Shown here: positions 1-9,226 of the stretch, piece after piece
How the letters are laid out: each line of letters opens with the position of its first letter
Numbering within the stretch: the stretch's first letter is position 1
Assembly (NCBI RefSeq): GCF_013283795.1
Contig: NZ_JABSOD010000002.1
Span: forward strand, 186,001 to 250,000
Source: Rheinheimera lutimaris
GTDB taxonomy: Bacteria; Pseudomonadota; Gammaproteobacteria; Enterobacterales; Alteromonadaceae
DNA length: 64,000 bases
Reading direction: 5' to 3'
Notes under the pieces: generated by a model
Told to the model about the DNA's origin: nothing
The model's database searches: none
Seen by the model: the letters and a program-made list of their open reading frames with translations, nothing else
Made by a program: the position numbers and the translations under genes

Positions 1-2715
1 GCTATTGCGGTAGAAGCGGCTGACAGCCAGTTTGCCTCGGCTTATTTAAGTTTTTCTTCGGACATTTTGCAGCAAAACCAAATTACCGAGTTTTTAAGCC
101 GTTCGGTGCAGCCGCGTTTAATTGCAATTGCCGGGGTGCAAAAAGCCGACATTTTAGGCGGCCGTACTTTTGCTATGCGTATTTGGTTAAAACCAGAGCA
201 GATGGCCGCGCTGGGTGTAACGGCGTCAGATGTGCGCCAGGCACTTAGCGACAACAATGTACAAGCGGCTATCGGCCAGACGCGCGGTGCTTATACCCAG
301 GTGAATTTGCGCGCCAATACCGACATGAAAAGCGTTGATGAGTTTAAGCGCATTGTGCTACGCCAGAGTGACGCTGGCGTAGTGCGGTTGTCCGATGTGG
401 CCGATGTTGAACTGGGTGCTGATGATTACAATACCAACGTAAACTACTCAGGTGAAACGGCGGTGTTTATGGGCGTATTTGTCTCGCCCACGGCCAATTC
501 ACTGGACGTGATTAAAGCCGTAACAGAAGAGATGGCGCTGATCCAATCCGAGTTACCCTCCGGCCTTACCGGTGAAGTGTCGTATGACGCGACTAAATAT
601 ATTCAGGCCGCTATTGATGATGTGCTGAAAACTCTCGCTGAAACCCTGCTGATTATTGTTATTGTGATCTTTTTGTTCCTTGGCTTTAGCCGCTCAGTGT
701 TAATCCCGTTGGTTGCCATTCCGTTGTCGCTGATTGGTGCGGTATTTATTATGAAGGTGTTTGGCTTCTCGCTGAACTTGCTGACCTTGCTATCGATAGT
801 ACTCAGCGTGGGCTTGGTGGTAGATGATGCCATCGTGATGGTAGAGAACATCGAGCGGCATATTCAGGATGGCTTAAAGCCGTTTAAAGCCGCTATTGTC
901 GCTGCCCGCGAGCTCGGTGGGCCCATTATTGCCATGACCATAACCCTGGTGTCTGTGTATGTGCCTATTGGTTTGCAGGGCGGCTTAACCGGTACCTTAT
1001 TCCGTGAATTTGCCATTACCCTGGCCGGCGCGGTAACCATTTCGGCTATTGTTGCTATTACCTTATCGCCGATGATGGCGTCAAAAATGCTCAAACCACA
1101 CAGCAGTTTAAAAGCGCCGCTGGACGGCATTTTTAACCGCTTTAAGCATTTTTACAGCCGTCAGTTGGATAAAAGCCTGAATAACCGCATTGGTGTTTAT
1201 GTGTTCTGGATTGGTATCAGTGCGCTTTGTGTGCCGCTGTACAGCATGTCACCCAAAGAGCTGGCACCAACAGAAGACCAGGGCGTTATATTTGGTATTG
1301 TCGACTCACCGGCTAACTCGACGGTAGATCAATCGTCGTTTTACGGTAAGGCGGTGAACGAAGCCTTTATGTCGGTAGAAGAAACCGACTTTACCTTCCA
1401 GATCACCTTTCCGACCGGCGGTTTTGGCGGCATGGTTACCAAACCATGGGATGAGCGTGAGCGCACGGTATTTGACATGATGCCGGAAGTGCAGCAGAAG
1501 TTATCGCAAATTGCCGGGGTGCGTATTTTACCGATTACGCCGGCGGCACTGCCTGGCGGTGGTAATTTCCCAGTTGAGTTTGTTATTACCTCTACGGCAA
1601 ATTCAAAAGAAATTTATGACTACGCGCTGCAACTGGAAAAAGTGATGCGCGAAAGCGGCACCTTTCCGTTTCAGCTTATCGATATGAAGGTCGATCAACC
1701 CGAGTATTTGCTGAATATAGACCGCGAAAAAGTCGCTGATTTAGGGCTGAATATGCGTGATGTGGTTAACGATTTAGGCACCTTATTAGGCGGTGGTTAT
1801 GTTAACCGCTTTAATATGGCCGGGCAGAGTTACAAAGTGATACCGCAGGTAAAACGCAGCGAGCGTTTAACCCCGGACAGTTTGACTGATCTGTACATTA
1901 CCGGTCCTGGTGGTGAAATGATCCGTGTCGATCAAATTGCCAGCCTGAGCCACAGCACAGTGCCGCGCAGTATTAACCGCATGCAGCAGTTAAACGCGGT
2001 TAAAATCAGCGCTGTAACCATTAAGCCATTGGATGAAACGCTGCAATATCTGGAAGCTGAAGCGAAAAAAATCCTGCCGGCCAGTTATTCCGTTGATTAC
2101 ACCGGTGAATCGCGGCAGTTAAAGCGTGAAGGTAATACCTTTTTGCCGGCATTCCTGTTAGCCATTACCATGATTTTTCTGGTGTTAGCGGCGCAGTACA
2201 ACAGCTTTCGCGACCCTATGGTAATTTTATTGGGCTCGGTGCCGATGGCACTGTTCGGTGCCTTAGTGTTTACCTTCTTAAAAATACCGGCACCGATGCC
2301 GCACTTTACCGATGCCTTTACCAGCACGTTAAATATTTACTCGCAGGTGGGCCTGGTGACATTAATCGGCCTTATTGCCCGCAACGGTATCTTAGTGGTG
2401 GAGTTTGCCAATAAGCTGCAAGAGCAGGGCAAAGCCAAGCTGGATGCCATACGCGAAGCGTCAGTATTACGTTTGCGCCCGGTTATGATGACGAGCCTGG
2501 CCACTATTGCCGGCCATACACCACTGATATTTGCTACCGGCGCCGGTGCCGGAGCGCGTAATTCTATCGGTATCGTATTGGTACTGGGGATGACCATCGG
2601 TACCTTGTTTACGCTGTTTGTATTGCCGTCGGTGTATATGCTGATTGCCAAAGATCACAGTAAAGACAAGTTAGCCGCAGAAGATGATATCGAGCCGGAT
2701 ACCGCATCGGCATAA
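1..2715 (+). CDS. RND multidrug efflux pump inner-membrane subunit (HAE1 type), 5' end missing
   Basis: The reading frame is open from base 1, so the gene starts outside the window; 904 residues are visible against about 1030 usual for the AcrB family, so roughly 120 N-terminal residues are missing. It is a proton-driven inner-membrane transporter that works with a periplasmic adaptor and an outer-membrane channel, neither of which is in view. The TM4 proton-relay pair is present in VDDAIVMVENIERH. The TM10 segment reads GLIARNGILVVEFA, which puts Arg where AcrB has Lys940. The SPKELAPTEDQG segment after TM7 and the LRPVMMTSLA segment near TM11 are typical of the family. Substrate cannot be told from sequence. 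A strong hairpin terminator follows at once. Confidence 0.93.
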   Translation, partial: AIAVEAADSQFASAYLSFSSDILQQNQITEFLSRSVQPRLIAIAGVQKADILGGRTFAMRIWLKPEQMAALGVTASDVRQALSDNNVQAAIGQTRGAYTQVNLRANTDMKSVDEFKRIVLRQSDAGVVRLSDVADVELGADDYNTNVNYSGETAVFMGVFVSPTANSLDVIKAVTEEMALIQSELPSGLTGEVSYDATKYIQAAIDDVLKTLAETLLIIVIVIFLFLGFSRSVLIPLVAIPLSLIGAVFIMKVFGFSLNLLTLLSIVLSVGLVVDDAIVMVENIERHIQDGLKPFKAAIVAARELGGPIIAMTITLVSVYVPIGLQGGLTGTLFREFAITLAGAVTISAIVAITLSPMMASKMLKPHSSLKAPLDGIFNRFKHFYSRQLDKSLNNRIGVYVFWIGISALCVPLYSMSPKELAPTEDQGVIFGIVDSPANSTVDQSSFYGKAVNEAFMSVEETDFTFQITFPTGGFGGMVTKPWDERERTVFDMMPEVQQKLSQIAGVRILPITPAALPGGGNFPVEFVITSTANSKEIYDYALQLEKVMRESGTFPFQLIDMKVDQPEYLLNIDREKVADLGLNMRDVVNDLGTLLGGGYVNRFNMAGQSYKVIPQVKRSERLTPDSLTDLYITGPGGEMIRVDQIASLSHSTVPRSINRMQQLNAVKISAVTIKPLDETLQYLEAEAKKILPASYSVDYTGESRQLKREGNTFLPAFLLAITMIFLVLAAQYNSFRDPMVILLGSVPMALFGALVFTFLKIPAPMPHFTDAFTSTLNIYSQVGLVTLIGLIARNGILVVEFANKLQEQGKAKLDAIREASVLRLRPVMMTSLATIAGHTPLIFATGAGAGARNSIGIVLVLGMTIGTLFTLFVLPSVYMLIAKDHSKDKLAAEDDIEPDTASA

Positions 2716-2731
2716 AGAATACTGATACAGC

Positions 2732-2762
2732 AAAAAGCCTGGTTTGTGGCAGGCTTTTTTTT
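2732..2762. terminator. Bidirectional rho-independent terminator
   Basis: AAAAAGCCT pairs with AGGCTTTTT around a short loop, with A-run and T-run on either side. It lies between the convergent RND pump gene and the CbiM-like gene and can serve both. Confidence 0.85.
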
Positions 2763-2778
2763 ATCCGCAACTGGCGTT

Positions 2779-3426
2779 TTACTTATCCGGAGCCAAATAT
2801 TCCCGGTCATAAAAGGTGCGCAACCAGTGCGGCCGGTATATCGCCATTAAGGTAATAGCGCTGCCGTTAAGCAAGGCCTCGGGAAACCAGATTAACAGCG
2901 CTAACTGCCAGTAATCATTAATAACCGTATGCCAGTCATAGCGGCCTTCCAGGCCAAACCACAGCGATGTCAGGCTAATTTGCAGCACAATGGTCAGCGC
3001 TGCGGCAATAAACCCCGCGACAAAAATATACACAAACAGATGCCGGTTCAGGTAGCGGTAACTTGCCAGGAACAGCAGGTAACTGAACAGCGCCGGCAGT
3101 ATCACAGTGCTGAGTAAAAATAAGCCGCTGTCTTGCCACGGCAGCTTTTCAAAGCAAACTAACAGCAAGGTGGGCAGCAGACAAATCCACACCGCAATGC
3201 GCCAGCCATGACACAGCACCAGAGTAGTGAGCAGCAGAAAATGCAGGTTTAAGCCATCCTTAATACCGGCCTGCACACTCCAGAGTAAGCTTAGCGCCAC
3301 CACGGAAGCGAACACAAAATGCTGATAGCCTTGCTCATCGCGCAGCTTCGGCAACAATTCCCGCGGGTAAACAGATAACATAAACAGCATTGCCAACAGG
3401 GCACCGGCAACTTGCCAACTGGTCAT
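2779..3426 (-). CDS. Polytopic membrane protein, CbiM/ECF-permease-like (COG3235-like)
   Basis: A 215-residue, very hydrophobic protein with about six predicted membrane segments. The C-terminal half (LIWFPEALLNGSAITLMAIYRP) resembles the E-G-x-x-T region of CbiM-type energy-coupling-factor S components, and LLLTTLVLCHGWRIAVW resembles the segment before it. In that family the protein binds a small substrate such as cobalt or nickel, but no ECF ATPase or CbiN/CbiQ partner lies nearby, so a transport role is only inferred. It is transcribed alone, towards the RND gene. Family assignment is from motif resemblance and is moderate. Confidence 0.6.
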   Translation of the reverse strand: MTSWQVAGALLAMLFMLSVYPRELLPKLRDEQGYQHFVFASVVALSLLWSVQAGIKDGLNLHFLLLTTLVLCHGWRIAVWICLLPTLLLVCFEKLPWQDSGLFLLSTVILPALFSYLLFLASYRYLNRHLFVYIFVAGFIAAALTIVLQISLTSLWFGLEGRYDWHTVINDYWQLALLIWFPEALLNGSAITLMAIYRPHWLRTFYDREYLAPDK

Positions 3427-3551
3427 AAGACACCATTTCGCTGGTCTGACATAACGCTATTGTATCGGCTGCGTCTGGTTCAGTCACGATAAGAGAGCGA
3501 TGGCGAGTTGTACGGGATAAAAAAATTAACAGCTGAAGCTTGCATGCTTTG

Positions 3552-3588
3552 ATTACATCTGTAATAGTATTTGTATTACGGGTGTAAT
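3552..3588. promoter_or_regulatory. Two BlaI-type operator dyads upstream of blaI
   Basis: ATTACATCTGTAAT (3552-3565) and ATTACGGGTGTAAT (3575-3588) are two 14-bp dyads whose centres are 23 bp apart. They match the TACA-N2-TGTA core known for BlaI/MecI operators (the second with G for A at one inner position). They end 14 bp before the blaI ATG, so a bound repressor would block transcription or initiation. Autoregulation is inferred. Confidence 0.75.
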
Positions 3589-3602
3589 CGTTGAGGCAAC
3601 TT

Positions 3603-3983
3603 ATGATTGAAATCAGCAACGCTGAGCTTAGTGTGATGCAAGTGCTGTGGCAGCGTCAGCCGTTATCGGCCAATGATGTGGTGGCTGCACTGGGTAATGA
3701 CAAAGACTGGCATGAAAAAACAGTAAAAACCTTATTAAACCGCTTGGTGGCTAAAGGCGCGCTGGGCTTTGATAAAGATGGCAGGGCCTATTTATATTAT
3801 CCGCTGGTGGCACAACAGGATTATCAGCTTGAGCAAAGCCGCTCTTTTGTTGACCGTTTGTTTTCTGGTCGGGTTGCTCCGCTGGTGGCAGGCTTTGCCA
3901 GCCAGAACAAACTCAACGCCGACGATGTGCAGCAATTAAAAAGCCTGATTGCACAATGGGAGCAGGAGCAGAAGAATGACTGA
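3603..3983 (+). CDS. blaI: BlaI/MecI-family transcriptional repressor
   Basis: This 126-residue protein has the usual BlaI length and opens with MIEISNAELSVMQVLWQRQPLSANDVV, the winged-helix N-terminus of the family; KTVKTLLNRLVAKGAL is the recognition helix region. The ATG at 3603 is preferred over an upstream TTG at 3591 because GAGG sits 6 bases before it. BlaI dimers repress their own operon and are removed by proteolysis after BlaR1 signalling. The stop overlaps the start of the next gene by 8 bases, so the two are translationally coupled. Any targets besides this operon are not visible here; no second dyad was found upstream of the serine hydrolase gene at 17.9 kb. Confidence 0.9.
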   Translation: MIEISNAELSVMQVLWQRQPLSANDVVAALGNDKDWHEKTVKTLLNRLVAKGALGFDKDGRAYLYYPLVAQQDYQLEQSRSFVDRLFSGRVAPLVAGFASQNKLNADDVQQLKSLIAQWEQEQKND

Positions 3984-5172
3984 TTATCTGCTGCAACTGT
4001 CACTGCCTTTAACGCTATTGCTGCTGTTATTATTGCTGGCGCAAAAAGTGTTACTTAAACCCCTCGGTGCCCGCAGCGTTTATGCATTATGGGCGGCGGT
4101 GCCGGTGTTTTTGTTGACCACTATGTTGGTTTCTTTTTCACCGGTTGCTATTCACAGCGACGTGATTAAGCGCTACCAGGTTGGGCTGCAACAGGTTTCC
4201 AGCGCTGTCAGTACGACAAATTGGTTGTTTTGGCTGTGGATGCTTGGTGTGGCGTTATGCAGCGCTTACTTACTGTTAAGTTACCTGAGTAGCAGGGCGC
4301 AGTATTTACGCGCTGCACCGCTCAAGCTAGCACCCGCAATACTGCATTGCCGTCAGGCTGATGATAATAGCGGCCCTTATATCACTGGGCTTTTTGTACC
4401 GCGCATTTTATTGCCGCATGATTTCTTTACCCGCTTTGATGCTACCCAACAGCAGCTTATTTTGCAGCACGAGCTGACACACTGGCGCCGCGGTGATTTA
4501 CATCTGAACTACCTGGCTCTGGTGCTGGTTAGCCTGTTTTGGTTTAACCCGCTGGTATGGCTGGCGTATCGGCAATACCGCAACGCACAGGAACTGGCCT
4601 GCGATGCAGTGGCAACAAAAAATGCCAGCAAGGCAGAAAGAATTGCTTATGGTTATGCCTTACTAAGCAGTGCGCAGCAGTCATCAGTAAATTGGTGGCC
4701 GCTTACTCATCACTATGGAGACTTTAACACTATGAAACAACGCATTACACAATTACAGCGCCAGCAAGGTGTCAGTAGAATGGCAGTATTAGCTGCTATG
4801 GCACTGGTAATGGGGGCAACATTATTGCTGCAGCAACCGGTTATGGCGGGTGTTAGCAAAACACAACAGCTTGCGGCGGTTATGCGCATTGAGCCACGTT
4901 ACCCACAGCAAGCTGCAGAGCAGGGGATCTCAGGTTATGTACAGATTAAATTTGATGTCGATGCACAAGGTAAAGTAGTCAATGCCAGTGTTGTGAAATC
5001 GAGCCCTGAAAAGGTGTTTGACAAAGAGGCATTACGAGCCCTGACGCAATGGCAGTATACCGCTACCGGCAAGCTGCATCCGGCGCAAATGGTGCAACTG
5101 GATTTTGAACTGGATAACATACAAGCCGATATCGAGCGTGTTAGCGTAACACCAGCCGCCCAAAAGGGCTGA
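3976..5172 (+). CDS. BlaR1-type M56 metallopeptidase with a TonB-like C-terminal domain
   Basis: A 398-residue membrane sensor-protease. Membrane segments lie near residues 5-25, 35-55 and 85-105. The zinc motif HELTHWRRGD is followed by the third-ligand region NAQELACDAV, typical of M56 peptidases. After another hydrophobic stretch (MAVLAAMALVMGATLLL) comes a periplasmic TonB_C-like domain, IEPRYPQQAAEQGISGYVQI through EALRALTQWQY. Classical BlaR1 carries a penicillin-binding sensor domain at this position, so this version probably senses something other than beta-lactam. This start is chosen over one nine codons upstream because it gives the standard overlap with blaI. Confidence 0.88.
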   Translation: MTDYLLQLSLPLTLLLLLLLLAQKVLLKPLGARSVYALWAAVPVFLLTTMLVSFSPVAIHSDVIKRYQVGLQQVSSAVSTTNWLFWLWMLGVALCSAYLLLSYLSSRAQYLRAAPLKLAPAILHCRQADDNSGPYITGLFVPRILLPHDFFTRFDATQQQLILQHELTHWRRGDLHLNYLALVLVSLFWFNPLVWLAYRQYRNAQELACDAVATKNASKAERIAYGYALLSSAQQSSVNWWPLTHHYGDFNTMKQRITQLQRQQGVSRMAVLAAMALVMGATLLLQQPVMAGVSKTQQLAAVMRIEPRYPQQAAEQGISGYVQIKFDVDAQGKVVNASVVKSSPEKVFDKEALRALTQWQYTATGKLHPAQMVQLDFELDNIQADIERVSVTPAAQKG

Positions 5173-5194
5173 TGGTGTAGCAAACAAGTTGGAT

Positions 5195-5257
5195 AAAAGT
5201 GCAATAACGCAGCGTTAAAGCCGCAGTGCCAGGTATGGCGCTGCTTTATTGCATTTT
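5195..5257. terminator. Long imperfect inverted repeat, probable bidirectional terminator
   Basis: An arm at 5195-5214 (AAAAGTGCAATAACGCAGCG) pairs with 5239-5257 with one bulge and one mismatch, around a 24-base loop. A and T runs flank the stem. It sits between the convergent blaR1 and dioxygenase genes. Confidence 0.6.
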
Positions 5258-5269
5258 AGCGGCGAGGTT

Positions 5270-6067
5270 TTACCAACCAAACGCCAGTACAGTCTTGTTT
5301 AACACCTTGTCGTTAAACAGTACTTGCGCAGTAGCGCCTTTAGCGGCACCAAAACACACATGCAGCGGTAGCAGATGCTCTTCGCGCGGGTGTATTAGCC
5401 GGGCATGGGGCGCCTGTTGCCAGTTAATCAGCCGTTGTGCCTGGTCAGCGTAACTGTGCTGTGGTTGCAGGCTGTCGATTAAATACTGATTAAATTCAGA
5501 AACCTGATTGTCACTGACCAGATCCGGCCGGAAAAACGCCTGCATATTATGAAAGCTCATGCCCGAGCCGATAATCATCACGTTTTGTGAACGTAAAAAG
5601 CTGATTGCTTCACCCAAAGCAATATGTGTCGCCGGATCCAATCCTTTTAGCAGTGACAGCTGCAACACAGGAATATCAGCTTGCGGGCGCAGCATTAGTA
5701 GTGGCACAAAAACACCATGATCCCAACCACGGCCGGTATTTAGCTGAGGGCTAAAACCGGCCTGCTGTAGTTTGTCTGCTATTTGGGCTGCCAGTTGTGG
5801 TGCACCCGGTGCCGGGTAGCTAAGCTGATAGCTTTGCGCCGGGAAACCGGAGTAATCAAACAACAATGCCGGATTTTCCGCCGCCGTAAGCGCCGGGTGC
5901 GGGCTTTCCCAATGCGCACTGATCACCAGTATCGCGGCCGGGGTTGGCAGTTTACTGCCAAGCTGAGTTAAAAATTGTGTCAGCGCCAGGTGCTGTGGAT
6001 CGCCAAGTAAAGGTAAAGGGCCACCGCCATGCGGCAGATAAAATACCGGCGCCAAAGATGAGGTCAT
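5270..6067 (-). CDS. ygiD: DODA-type class III extradiol ring-cleavage dioxygenase (YgiD-like)
   Basis: The 265-residue protein matches the LigB/4,5-DOPA dioxygenase family, non-haem metal enzymes that open catechol rings with O2. Likely metal and catalytic histidines are in FYLPHGGGPLPL, LVISAHWESPHP, GRGWDHGVFVPL and GSGMSFHNMQ. E. coli YgiD is the closest well-known relative and is about the same length. It appears to be transcribed alone. The physiological substrate is unknown and no catechol pathway genes are adjacent. Confidence 0.88.
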   Translation of the reverse strand: MTSSLAPVFYLPHGGGPLPLLGDPQHLALTQFLTQLGSKLPTPAAILVISAHWESPHPALTAAENPALLFDYSGFPAQSYQLSYPAPGAPQLAAQIADKLQQAGFSPQLNTGRGWDHGVFVPLLMLRPQADIPVLQLSLLKGLDPATHIALGEAISFLRSQNVMIIGSGMSFHNMQAFFRPDLVSDNQVSEFNQYLIDSLQPQHSYADQAQRLINWQQAPHARLIHPREEHLLPLHVCFGAAKGATAQVLFNDKVLNKTVLAFGW

Positions 6068-6186
6068 TACGTTGTACCTTTTTGCCTAAACTGCTGCTCA
6101 GGTTACGTGCGATAATCTTACTACGCAATAGCTTAAAGATTGCGAAATATCTGTGTTTTCATCCCGGAAAACCGAACAGTAAACCG

Positions 6187-8451
6187 TCAGGCTTCAGTAA
6201 CAGCGGCTTTTTGCTGTGCTGGTTTAAGCTGCTTTAACCAATGTTCTACCGGCATGGGTTTGGCAAAAAAGTAGCCTTGCATAATCTGTGCGCCGAGGCG
6301 TTGCAAAAAGCGGCGCTGAATATCGGTTTCCACACCTTCAATCACCAGTTGCAGTTTCAGTGTTTTGGCCATGTGCATTACTGACTGAATTAACTGGGTT
6401 TGCCGTTGGTCATCCGGTACCTTATGCAAAAAGCTTTTATCTAATTTAATGCAATTTACCGGCAGTTTGCTGAGAATACTCAGCGAGGCCTGGCCGATAC
6501 CAAAATCATCCAGTGCCAGCTCAAAGCCCAGCCGGTTTAATACCTGTAACTTATTAAATAATGGTTGCTGATGGCTGACAATGCTGTTTTCAGTTAATTC
6601 CAGCGTCAACATACGCAGCACTTCCGGTTTGTGGGTAGCGACATTAATCAGGGTGTTGTAAAACTCATTCGCCAGTAAGTCAGAGCCGGCCAGATTTATG
6701 GCTATCGGGTAGGGTATCTGCTGCCGGTTAAACTGCTCAATGATCAGCAGCGCTTTGCGCAGCACACAGGCAGACAGCTGCACAATAATGCCGTATTGCT
6801 CTGCCAGGGCAACCAGTATATCCGGTGCAATATAATTACCGGTGTTGTCTTGCCAGCGCAGCAAGGCTTCAAAACTGATGATACTGCCGTCCGGATGCAC
6901 TTTAGGTTGTAACCACAACTCAGGTGTATCCGATTGCAGGGCTTTTTTCAGCTCGGCCAGTAAGCGCAGCTCGTTATTACGCTGTTCAAGTATATCGGCC
7001 TGATAAAAAGATAAAGGATTAGCATAGGCCTCTGCTGACTCTAAGGCCGACTCGCATTGCTCACGCATGTGCTCCGGCACGGCCAGTGGCTGGTTTGAAA
7101 TGCTTACGCCGGTTTCGTACACCGGTTGCATGGTGCCGACAGACAATACAAGCACTTTAGGCAGTAAATGACTTATGCGCTGCGCTTCTTCGGTAAAGGA
7201 GGTGCTGTGCTCTGACAGCGGGCACCACAGAATAAACTTTACGCCACGCAGCCTGGCGCAAATAACCGGGTCCGGCAGTGCGGCGCGAAGCTCGCGGGCA
7301 AAAACGGCTAACAGTTCATCGCCGGCTTCATAACTGTGTTGATGGTTAAACGCTTTGATGTGACACAGCCGAACTATCATCATCAGGCTGCCGGCCGGAC
7401 ATTCGCCATATTGCTTAACCAGCTGCAGAAAAAAATTGTGGCAAGGCAAGGTTGTCAGTGGATCATAGTTGCGCCACAACTCTTCTTTTTGGGTATTGGC
7501 AGACAGTTTTTGGTGCAGCTGTTTTAACGGCGTAATGTCGTCCAGTTGTACCAGATGATGCTGCTGTTGTGTATGACATATATGGTTCAGCAGTATATGG
7601 CTTGCCGGGCTGCTGCGCAGGGTGCTTTCCGTTTCGTGCCCCAGCCAGAACGGCGTTTGGCCGGGCTGCGTGGCTTTAAGTAATTCAATAATATTGCGTT
7701 GTTCGGCATGATTAATACCAAGAATGCTTCTTGCCTTAGCATTGGCTTTTAAAATCACGCCATCAGCGCTAAGCAGCAAGGTGGCTTTACTGTGGTGGTT
7801 GAAAATATCCTGATACAGCAGATTGCTTTCACTTATCTGCATGTTTTGTTGCTGTAAGGTGGCGGCGTTGCGCTTTAAGGTGCTGATTAAACGCATGACG
7901 GCCAGCGGAATGCACAGGTTAAAAAACAGAAACAGCAAGCTGTGCAAATATTCTGCGGTAGCCGGCAGCGTAATAGAAACATTAAACAGGTTAATCGGAG
8001 CATTGCCGTTTATTAAGTACAAATAAGGTAGAAAATTCAACAACATTACTGCCAATGTAGCTCTGGCAGAAAAAAACAGCAGTGTAATAACCGGAGCGGT
8101 GTAGACAAAAATAACGCCGAGTTTAGATATTTCAAAGTTATCAATAAACAACAGCATACACAGGCCTGCGGCAAAAACAGCGACCAGTACCAGCAGTTTA
8201 CTTATGGCTAAAAACCGTGCAGAAAAATACAGTGCCAGCAGCAGTACCAGATAAAACCCCGAGGTAATGCCAATAATATACCAGGCACCCAGTTGATAAG
8301 CTTGCCAGGAGCTGTGCAGAGCAATAGTCAGCACCAGCAATAACCCGGAGGTTAAAATAATTCTTAAGGTACTTTGCTGTAATCGCGGAACAGAAGTGGA
8401 GTTAAGATCTGACTCAGTTAAAAATAACAACTGCTTAATACGACTTAACAT
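6187..8451 (-). CDS. Membrane EAL-domain c-di-GMP phosphodiesterase with PAS and degenerate GGDEF
   Basis: A 754-residue protein: about six membrane helices (roughly residues 25-190), a PAS-like segment (205-300), a GGDEF-like domain (about 330-470) and an EAL domain (about 500-740). The EAL domain keeps EALLRW, the LELTEN glutamate, DDFGIG, EGVET and QGYFFAKPM, so it should hydrolyse c-di-GMP. The GGDEF signature is replaced by RLRGVKF, so cyclase activity is not expected; the domain may be regulatory. The membrane region suggests that an envelope or small-molecule signal is sensed. It is monocistronic and separated from ybaK by a 299-base divergent region. Confidence 0.9.
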   Translation of the reverse strand: MLSRIKQLLFLTESDLNSTSVPRLQQSTLRIILTSGLLLVLTIALHSSWQAYQLGAWYIIGITSGFYLVLLLALYFSARFLAISKLLVLVAVFAAGLCMLLFIDNFEISKLGVIFVYTAPVITLLFFSARATLAVMLLNFLPYLYLINGNAPINLFNVSITLPATAEYLHSLLFLFFNLCIPLAVMRLISTLKRNAATLQQQNMQISESNLLYQDIFNHHSKATLLLSADGVILKANAKARSILGINHAEQRNIIELLKATQPGQTPFWLGHETESTLRSSPASHILLNHICHTQQQHHLVQLDDITPLKQLHQKLSANTQKEELWRNYDPLTTLPCHNFFLQLVKQYGECPAGSLMMIVRLCHIKAFNHQHSYEAGDELLAVFARELRAALPDPVICARLRGVKFILWCPLSEHSTSFTEEAQRISHLLPKVLVLSVGTMQPVYETGVSISNQPLAVPEHMREQCESALESAEAYANPLSFYQADILEQRNNELRLLAELKKALQSDTPELWLQPKVHPDGSIISFEALLRWQDNTGNYIAPDILVALAEQYGIIVQLSACVLRKALLIIEQFNRQQIPYPIAINLAGSDLLANEFYNTLINVATHKPEVLRMLTLELTENSIVSHQQPLFNKLQVLNRLGFELALDDFGIGQASLSILSKLPVNCIKLDKSFLHKVPDDQRQTQLIQSVMHMAKTLKLQLVIEGVETDIQRRFLQRLGAQIMQGYFFAKPMPVEHWLKQLKPAQQKAAVTEA

Positions 8452-8750
8452 AGTGTTTCCGTTATAAGGGGCGCAGGCCAGATCCGGACAGTATGGCTAA
8501 CCGGTAAAATGTGTAATTATTTTGTTTTGTTATCTTAGCTATCCTAATAAAAACAATGTCATGATACAACTTGTTCTGTGTTGTTTTTCACCACGGCTTA
8601 AATTTAAAACAGTTGTAGGAGGTTGGTGTCAGGTGCAGTAAAAATACGCAAGTGGTTACAAAGCGGTTAGTATTGTGCGTGTTTTAAGTGTTTAATTTTT
8701 CCATATTGCAGAGCATGTATTTAAAACGTAAAAAATAAAGTGAGCACGCT
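8452..8750. other. Divergent intergenic region between the EAL gene and ybaK
   Basis: AT-rich region of 299 bases expected to carry the promoters of both flanking genes. No clear operator, hairpin or conserved RNA was recognised. A consensus ribosome-binding sequence (AGGAGG, 8617-8622) has no convincing ORF after it. Confidence 0.5.
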
Positions 8751-9221
8751 ATGACGCCGGCAATAGACCTGGTAAGAAAACGGGCGGTAAGCCATCAACT
8801 ACATCACTATCAGCATGATGCAGCTGCCGCTTCTTATGGCCTGGAAGCAGCAGAAAAGCTTGGCTTATTGCCACAGCAGGTGTTTAAAACGCTGGTGCTG
8901 AGCCTTGATGCAAAACAGTTAGCGGTAGCTGTATTGCCGGTAGATCAGCTGCTAAGTATGAAACTGGCGGCTAAAGCACTGGGCGCCAAAAAAGCCGATA
9001 TGGCTAACGCACAAGATGTTATGCGCAGCACCGGCTATGTATTGGGTGGTGTAAGCCCGCTGGGACAAAAGAAGTTGTTGCCTACCGTTATTGACAGTTC
9101 GGCGCAGCAGTTTGCCACTATTTATGTCAGTGCCGGGCGGCGCGGGCTGGAAATTGAGCTAAGCGCAGCAGATTTGTGCACGTTACTCAACGCTAAGTTT
9201 GCACCGCTGTGTCAGGGGTGA
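8751..9221 (+). CDS. ybaK: Cys-tRNA(Pro)/Cys-tRNA(Cys) deacylase YbaK
   Basis: A 156-residue YbaK/EbsC protein, the normal length for the family. It clears Cys mischarged onto tRNA-Pro. The family lysine region FKTLVL, the AVLPVDQLLSMKLAAKALGAKKADMA segment and the GGVSPLG loop are all present. The ATG follows AAGTGAG. It ends five bases before the convergent histidine kinase gene, with no room for a separate terminator. Confidence 0.95.
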   Translation: MTPAIDLVRKRAVSHQLHHYQHDAAAASYGLEAAEKLGLLPQQVFKTLVLSLDAKQLAVAVLPVDQLLSMKLAAKALGAKKADMANAQDVMRSTGYVLGGVSPLGQKKLLPTVIDSSAQQFATIYVSAGRRGLEIELSAADLCTLLNAKFAPLCQG

Positions 9222-9226
9222 CGTTG

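Noticed and set aside
8617-8640. Consensus ribosome-binding sequence AGGAGG upstream of ybaK, possibly marking a tiny ORF
   Set aside because: The nearest start codons are at poor spacing or give only 2-14 codons; more likely chance sequence.
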